From contig NC_133101.1 of NCBI RefSeq assembly GCF_022965805.1, positions 14,479,054 through 14,543,053 on the forward strand: a DNA stretch of 64,000 bases. Direction: 5' to 3'. This stretch comes from Primulina eburnea. Its lineage: Eukaryota; Streptophyta; Magnoliopsida; Lamiales; Gesneriaceae. Under the pieces are notes generated by a model, which worked only from the letters and a program-made list of their open reading frames with translations, was not told where the DNA came from and did not search any database. Below are positions 58,558-64,000 of this stretch, piece by piece (within the stretch, counting starts at the first letter, position 1; each line of letters opens with the position of its first letter). A program made the position numbers and the translations under genes.

Positions 58558-61508
58558 TGTGAAGGCCTAGAAAATCCTTGCTTGAAAATTTGCAAAAAAT
58601 TAAAATTTTTCTTTTTAAAGAACTTAAATTGCCTCATTCATAAAATAAACCGATAAATAAAGTTTAATGTTTAAAAATATAGCAGCGGAAGAAAATATTG
58701 TTTGTCTAAATAACAAGTTAAAGTATTGAACAACTGATAAAAATGTTTGCATAAAAAAGCAAGTGCTGTAAATGAGGTCCTCGGGTGCCACTACTGCCGA
58801 CCCAAGCTGGCTCACTGGTCCCCGCCCTCGGCCCTGACCTCATCAGTACCTACAACAATCAAGTCTAGTGAGTCTAAAGACTCAACATACATATATCGTA
58901 GGTAACTAGTAAATACTAGTAAAATTTGCATGGGATAAAATATCATGTCATGAGGCATACTGTGAAAATAACTTATCATGAGCAATTATAACACGTGCAT
59001 AACTTGAACTGAAAAATCATAGTGAAAAATGTTTGCTCCTTGGAGCCCTGTACTGAAATAATTTGTAATAATTTTTCTGTTGAGATTATGGTCTACGCAA
59101 GTGGCCTCTGCACTGAGTTGAACTGACCGGTAACTGGCTACCGGGGGTACCAAACTGAACTGATCGGTCACTGGCGACGGGTAAAATAATGCTCCCATGA
59201 TAGTGAATTGACCACAAGAAATATCGCATAAATATCAAAAATAAGTATTTTCTATTTTATGCACGTAATATAATTAAATGACATAATGAAATATCCTGTA
59301 CTATTTTACCAACTGGATTGGATCGTTCCCAGGCTCGCTGCAACTTAAATATGTAATGAAAAATATGCAATAGCTTTTACTTGACCAAACTATGCAATTA
59401 AGTTTGAAAATGCGACAATTACGTATAACGACTTCGTATTTAATCATGACTCCGAACCAACCCGAACCAACACTGAACCAACGTATAGTCATGATTAAAA
59501 TACGCTTAAAATTATAAATTTATGCTCCTAAAATGGTGAGGGTCGAAATCTAGGTGAAATGGAGGCCAAAACAAGAAACGCTCTTTCGAGAGTCAATTTG
59601 GCACATCGCACCGTAAATTCTTGTACGACCTCAAAAATGAACCGAATCACAAACGGTCAAAAACATGACCTTCCTAACTTGATGAGGCACTGTCCAGTCC
59701 AAGGCCATAGGCTAAAAGCCGACCAAGAACTCGAACGAGCCACTGAACCGCCGCAGCAAGTTGCTGTCCAGAAATTTCCAGCAGCTGCGCTTGGTTTGCT
59801 TGTGTCGTTTGCGAGGCTAATGGCCATTGGGGCTCAAACCACCGACCAGAACCTCATAACAACATCCTAGGGAATGATTTGAACCATGGCTAAGGGCCCT
59901 AGGCCTGCCACAAATCCAAATATTCCAGCAACAATCGAAAAGAGTTCACCCGAGAGCACCTTTGCATGCGTGTGGGGTGTTTTGCTTTGATTGCTTTGTC
60001 GTGTCGTTCCAGTGACCATTTTATTGACCGTGGCACGATCTAGACATCTTGGGGTATGGTATGAACCGTGGCTAAGGGCCATAGGCCAACCAAGATCCAC
60101 ACCATTCCACCAAAACTGAACCATACGTTGAAAAAGGGGAGGGCCGAAAGTGTGCTAGGCTTGTTCTTGTTGTTTTATTTGAAAACCGATTCACCATGGA
60201 CCAAGCCACCAAAAAGGGCAACATAGTCACGTCTTAGACATGCTAGGGAAGTGATCTAACCATGGCTATAGGCCTTTTGGGCAGCCATGATCAGAACTTC
60301 TTCCTTTGACAACAAGCTGAATTTTTCGAACTCAATATGACACTCGCGGGGAAAGTGATGTCATTTCTGAATTCCATTGAGTATGGGGCTGGAACCAACG
60401 TTCTTTCATGATCCTAACATGTCCTAGTACCTGTCTACATGCAGCCTGGAGCCCCTGGAACGATCCATCCCTGAAATCGAAAAGAAGCATACCCAACGTG
60501 AAGCATAATAGAAACGAAATCGGTGCAAAAATTATTTCTTGTTCTTGTTGAAATTTCGGTTTTTACATGAAAGGATGATCATGAAACATAAAAATAATGA
60601 TAGTATGACTTGTTGAAGAGTCAAGGAAAAATATAAGCATGCCTGGTTTCATTTTGAAAGAAAACGAAAGAACGAGACGATCCGGCGCGGAGGAGGTGGA
60701 GCGCTTCCTTTCCTACCTTACTAGCTCTCGATTTTTCTCTCTAGTTTCCTCTAGTGCTAGCCACGATTTTTCTCTCCAAAATCACTCTGAATTTTGAGAC
60801 TAAGGGAGGGGGAATGGTGGTTAAGAGGGTGAGGAGAATGGGTGCAAAATATAGGAAAAATCAAGACCAAGTCTACCTCTCATTCAAATTTTGAATTGGT
60901 TTGATCAAGTCTTTTTGGGGGAGTATGGCTGATATTATCCATGATAATTAGACTAGGATATTGCTTATTAATAAACTAATTAAGGTTGATCAATAATTAA
61001 AAAGGTTATCATGCTAAAAAAAATGACAAAGAATGGGTCAAAGGTGAGTTGGCATATAATTGCTTATTCTACTAAGGAGTGGCCGAAAAATTCACAAATA
61101 AATGGAGGAGAATTATTTTCTAACTAGTAAATTTATAACCCTTAAAAGCGTCACTAATCTTTTAATTAATTTAGTGAATTAATCTCTTAATTATTGGAAC
61201 TTAAATGAATTTATTTCCTACTCACCTCAAGTAGCTTAAATAAATCCTCAAACCTCCTAAATAACTTAAATTAACTTACTTGCTAGCTAAAATAAATCCT
61301 GGAAATATTTTCTGAATCTTAAATTTTATCTCTAAACTCCAACTCCAGTCCGGCCTTACTGAAATAACTGAAAGAATAAAATTTAAACTACTGAAATAAA
61401 ATAATTAACTTCGAAGAAAGCATTTAAATACTCATGCAATGAATTCAATTTAATTTAAAATACTAGAATTATGCATGGCTTGTACGTTGTCTAATTACGG
61501 GTTCTACA
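58558..61508 (-). mobile_element. Element H, 3' LTR (minus strand)
   Basis: 2,951 bp; minus-strand start TGTAGAACCCGTAATTAG at 61508, end TAGGCCTTCACA at 58558. It carries the palindrome GAGTCTTTAGACTC on the minus strand (58883-58870), two CAGTTACCGG-like units (59115-59185), and imperfect repeats of 'ccatggctaagggccctaggcc' type (about 59878, 60065, 60260). It belongs to the same family as the fragment at 2699-3498. Its other LTR is beyond the window, so no target duplication can be checked. Confidence 0.85.
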
Positions 61509-61522
61509 ACTCTCCCCCCCTT
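61509..61522 (-). promoter_or_regulatory. Polypurine tract of element H
   Basis: Minus-strand AAGGGGGGGAGAGT directly before the TGTAGAACCC start of the LTR. Confidence 0.8.
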
Positions 61523-61544
61523 GAAAGAAATTTCGTCCTCGAAA

Positions 61545-64000
61545 TTAGAACTCACCGAATAACTCGGGGTACCGACTCCTCATCCCTGGCTCAGACTCCC
61601 ACGTAGCTTCCTACTCTGAATGGTTGAGCCATTTGACTTTGACTCGCTTAACCAACTTGTTCCGAAGTTTCTTCTCCTGTCTGTCTAAGATCTGCACTGG
61701 TCTCTCCTCATAAGACAGGTTCGGAGTAAGCTGCAATGGCTCAAAGTTCAGCACATGCGAAGGATTCGCCATATACTTTCTCAGCATGGAGACGTGGAAC
61801 ACATTGTGTACTCCGGCCAGATTCGGCGGAAGAGCAACACGATAAGCTAGCGTCCCAACTCTGTCAAGGATTTCAAAGGGTCCAATGAATCTCGGACTGA
61901 GCTTCCCTTTCTTCCCAAATCGCATAACACCTTTCATAGGTGCTATCTTCACAAAGATATGGTCGCCAACAGCAAACTCTAGGTCTCTCATTCTCTAATC
62001 TGCATAGCTTTTCTGTCGACTCTGAGCAGTCCTCATCGTATCGCGGATCTTGACTACCACATCGGCAGCCTGCTGAATAATCTCTGGACCCAATTATGCT
62101 CTCTCTCCTACTTCATCCCAATGAACAGGAGATCTACACATACGGCCATACAGTGCTTCATACGGTGCCATACCAATAGACGACTAGAAGCTGTTGTTAT
62201 ATGTGAACTCTACTAATGGCACGTTCGTCTCCCAACTCCTTGAAATTAATGACGCAAGCACGGAGAAGATCCTCTAAGATCTGAATGACTCGCTCTGACT
62301 GACCATCTGTCTGCGGGTGGAAAGCTGTGCTAAACAGCAACTTCGTACCCATAGTCGAATGCAAACTCTTCCAGAAAGAGGAAGTGAATCTGGGATCTCT
62401 GTCCGATACGATAGAAACTGGAATACCATGAAGTAGGACTATCTCCCGGATATATAACTCTGCATATTGAACCATGGTGAAAGTCGTCTTAATAGGCAAG
62501 AAGTGCGCTGATTTGGTAAGACGATCTACAATCACCAAGATGGCATTTGATCCTCTGACTATCTTCGGCAATCCGGTCACAAAGTTCATGGTAACATTCT
62601 CCCACTTCCACTCGGGAATAGGAAGAGGCGTGAGCAAACCTGCTGGTCTCTGATGCTCCACCTTCACTAACTGGCAAGTCAGACACTCGGATACAAATCG
62701 TCTGATATCCTTCTTCATCCCTGGCCACCAATACAACAACTGCAGATCTTTGTACATCTTTGTACTCCTAGGGTGAATGGAGTACGGGGACATGTGGGCC
62801 TCTGATAGAATATCTGCTCGGATAGTATCACTGCTAGGAACCCACATCATGTCTCTGTATCGCACTATACCGTCGCTGACTGAATACAAGACACTGCCCT
62901 TGGCTTCATCTCTCTTCTTCCATTGTGCCAATTGCACATCTGCTGACTGACCACTGTGAATACGGTCCAGAAGGGAAGACTGAATTGTCAAGGTAGATAG
63001 ACGAGGAACTCTACCTTGAGGATATGAGTCAAGATCAAACCTCTGCATCTCAAGCTGAAGAGGTCTCTGAATCGTCAAATGAGCCATCACTGCGACTTTT
63101 CTGCTCAATGCATCTGCAACTACATTAGCTTTACCTGGGTGGTAGCTAATGTTACAGTCATAGTCTTTCACAAGCTCCAACCAACGCCTCTGACGCATGT
63201 TCAGCTCCTTCTGCATAAAGAAATACTTGAGGCTCTTGTGGTCGGTAAAGATCTGGCACTTCTCTCCATATAAATAATGTCTCCAAATATTCAAGGCAAA
63301 AACTACGGCTGCCAACTCTAGATCATGGGTAGGGTAATTCTTCTCGTGGATTTTCAACAGTCGAGAAGCGTAAGCTATCACTTTCCCATGCTGCATCAAA
63401 ACTGCACCTAAACCGAGCTTCGAAGCATCGGTATAAAGGACAAAATCGCCGGGCCCTGACGGCATGGCCAAAACTGGTGCTGAGGTAAGAGATTGCTTCA
63501 AAGTATCGAAGCTCTTCTCACACTCCTCGCTCCATACAAGTTTCACATTCTTCTTGGTCAATGATGTGATTGGAACGGCAATGGAGGAGAATCCTTTAAT
63601 AAATTTCCGATAGTATCCTGCTAGCCCAAGAAAACTGCGGATATCTGATGCATTCTGCGGCACAACCCAATCTCTGACTGCTGCAACTTTCGTTGGGTCG
63701 ACCTCAATACCACTGCAAGAAATAATGTGGCCTAAGAATGCCACCTTCTCTAACCAGAATTCGCATTTGCTGAACTTCGCGAACAACTTATGCTTCTGCA
63801 AGGTCTGTAACACCGTGGTCAGATGCATGCTGTGATCCTCCTGATTCTTGGAGTAGACGAGAATGTCTTCTATGAACACTATCACAAACTGATCGAGATA
63901 CGGCTGAAATACGCGATTCATGAGATCCATGAAGATCGCTGGCGCATTCGTCAGACCGAACGGCATCACAAGGAATTCGTAGTGACCATAACGAGTCCTG
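61545..64000 (-). pseudogene. Element H pol, 3' half (RT to chromodomain), disabled, cut by window edge
   Basis: Minus strand, entering from the window edge within reverse transcriptase ([19 protein letters not shown]). The open part (64000-62197) covers the RT catalytic region with FIEDILVYS (first of the two Asp changed to Glu), RNase H with [10 protein letters not shown] and FTDHKSL intact, and integrase with an H-H-C-C finger (HMSPYSIHP ... CLTCQ). The first integrase Asp is changed (MNFVTGLP where MDFVTGLP is usual); SDRDPRF and GQSERV are present. A frameshift near 62245 follows, then TAG near 62190, TAA near 62095, TAG near 61995, and TAG at 61611-61613 before EATWESE in the chromodomain-like tail, which ends at 61545. 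Tekay-like. Non-functional. Confidence 0.88.

Noticed and set aside
59559..59870. Frame of 103 codons in the H LTR
   Set aside because: LTR sequence without codon bias or domain; opposite-strand frames are equally long.

Overview
This window looks like plant nuclear DNA, most probably from a eudicot. The evidence is large plant-type Ty3/Gypsy retrotransposons (Tekay/Del-like chromoviruses primed by initiator-Met tRNA, and an Athila element with the TGGCGCCGTTGCC primer site), CACTA-type and hAT-type remnants, and a many-exon gene with GT/AG introns whose protein resembles the WD40/zinc-finger protein related to plant TFIIIC. The species cannot be fixed from sequence alone. Almost everything here is transposon-derived. 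No intact host gene, rRNA gene or functional tRNA gene was found.

The host backbone is a tandem segmental duplication. Unit 2 (45965-57845) holds a broken TFIIIC-delta-like gene (15 exon remnants, minus strand, 45965-51684) and its upstream region: a CACTA-like foldback cluster, an old minus-strand Gypsy remnant and a hAT-type MITE. Unit 1 (3499-45964, about 8.6 kb once insertions are discounted) holds only exons 1 and 2 of the gene copy and the same upstream region. Both gene copies carry disabling changes.

Unit 1 has been inflated by insertions. Element C (5816-11932) lies in the CACTA-like cluster with a 5-bp target duplication, and the matching empty site is still visible in unit 2. Element D (15226-43835) lies in the LTR of the old Gypsy remnant. 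Element E (21692-43275, minus strand) is nested in the 3' LTR of D. Element F, an Athila element with an uninterrupted gag-pol frame of 1,769 codons, is nested in the integrase region of E. Solo LTR G (31753-33200) is nested in the 3' part of F. Target-site duplications support C, E, F and G. Two rearrangements do not follow simple insertion: a 2.64-kb repeat (flank plus LTR) at the 3' end of F, and a 565-bp repeat of flank beside the truncated 5' LTR of D.

The left edge (1-3498) is two LTR fragments in opposite orientation, the second abutting the truncated gene copy in intron 2. The right edge (58558-64000) is the 3' half of another minus-strand Tekay-like element, H.

The most unusual signals are a 73-bp-period array of near-perfect palindromes in the Athila LTRs and 3' region, with paired arm changes; an initiator-tRNA-Met-like sequence just before the polypurine tract of C; short GC-rich repeat arrays directly upstream of the TATA box in three different LTR families; and a shared 14-bp palindrome in three LTRs.
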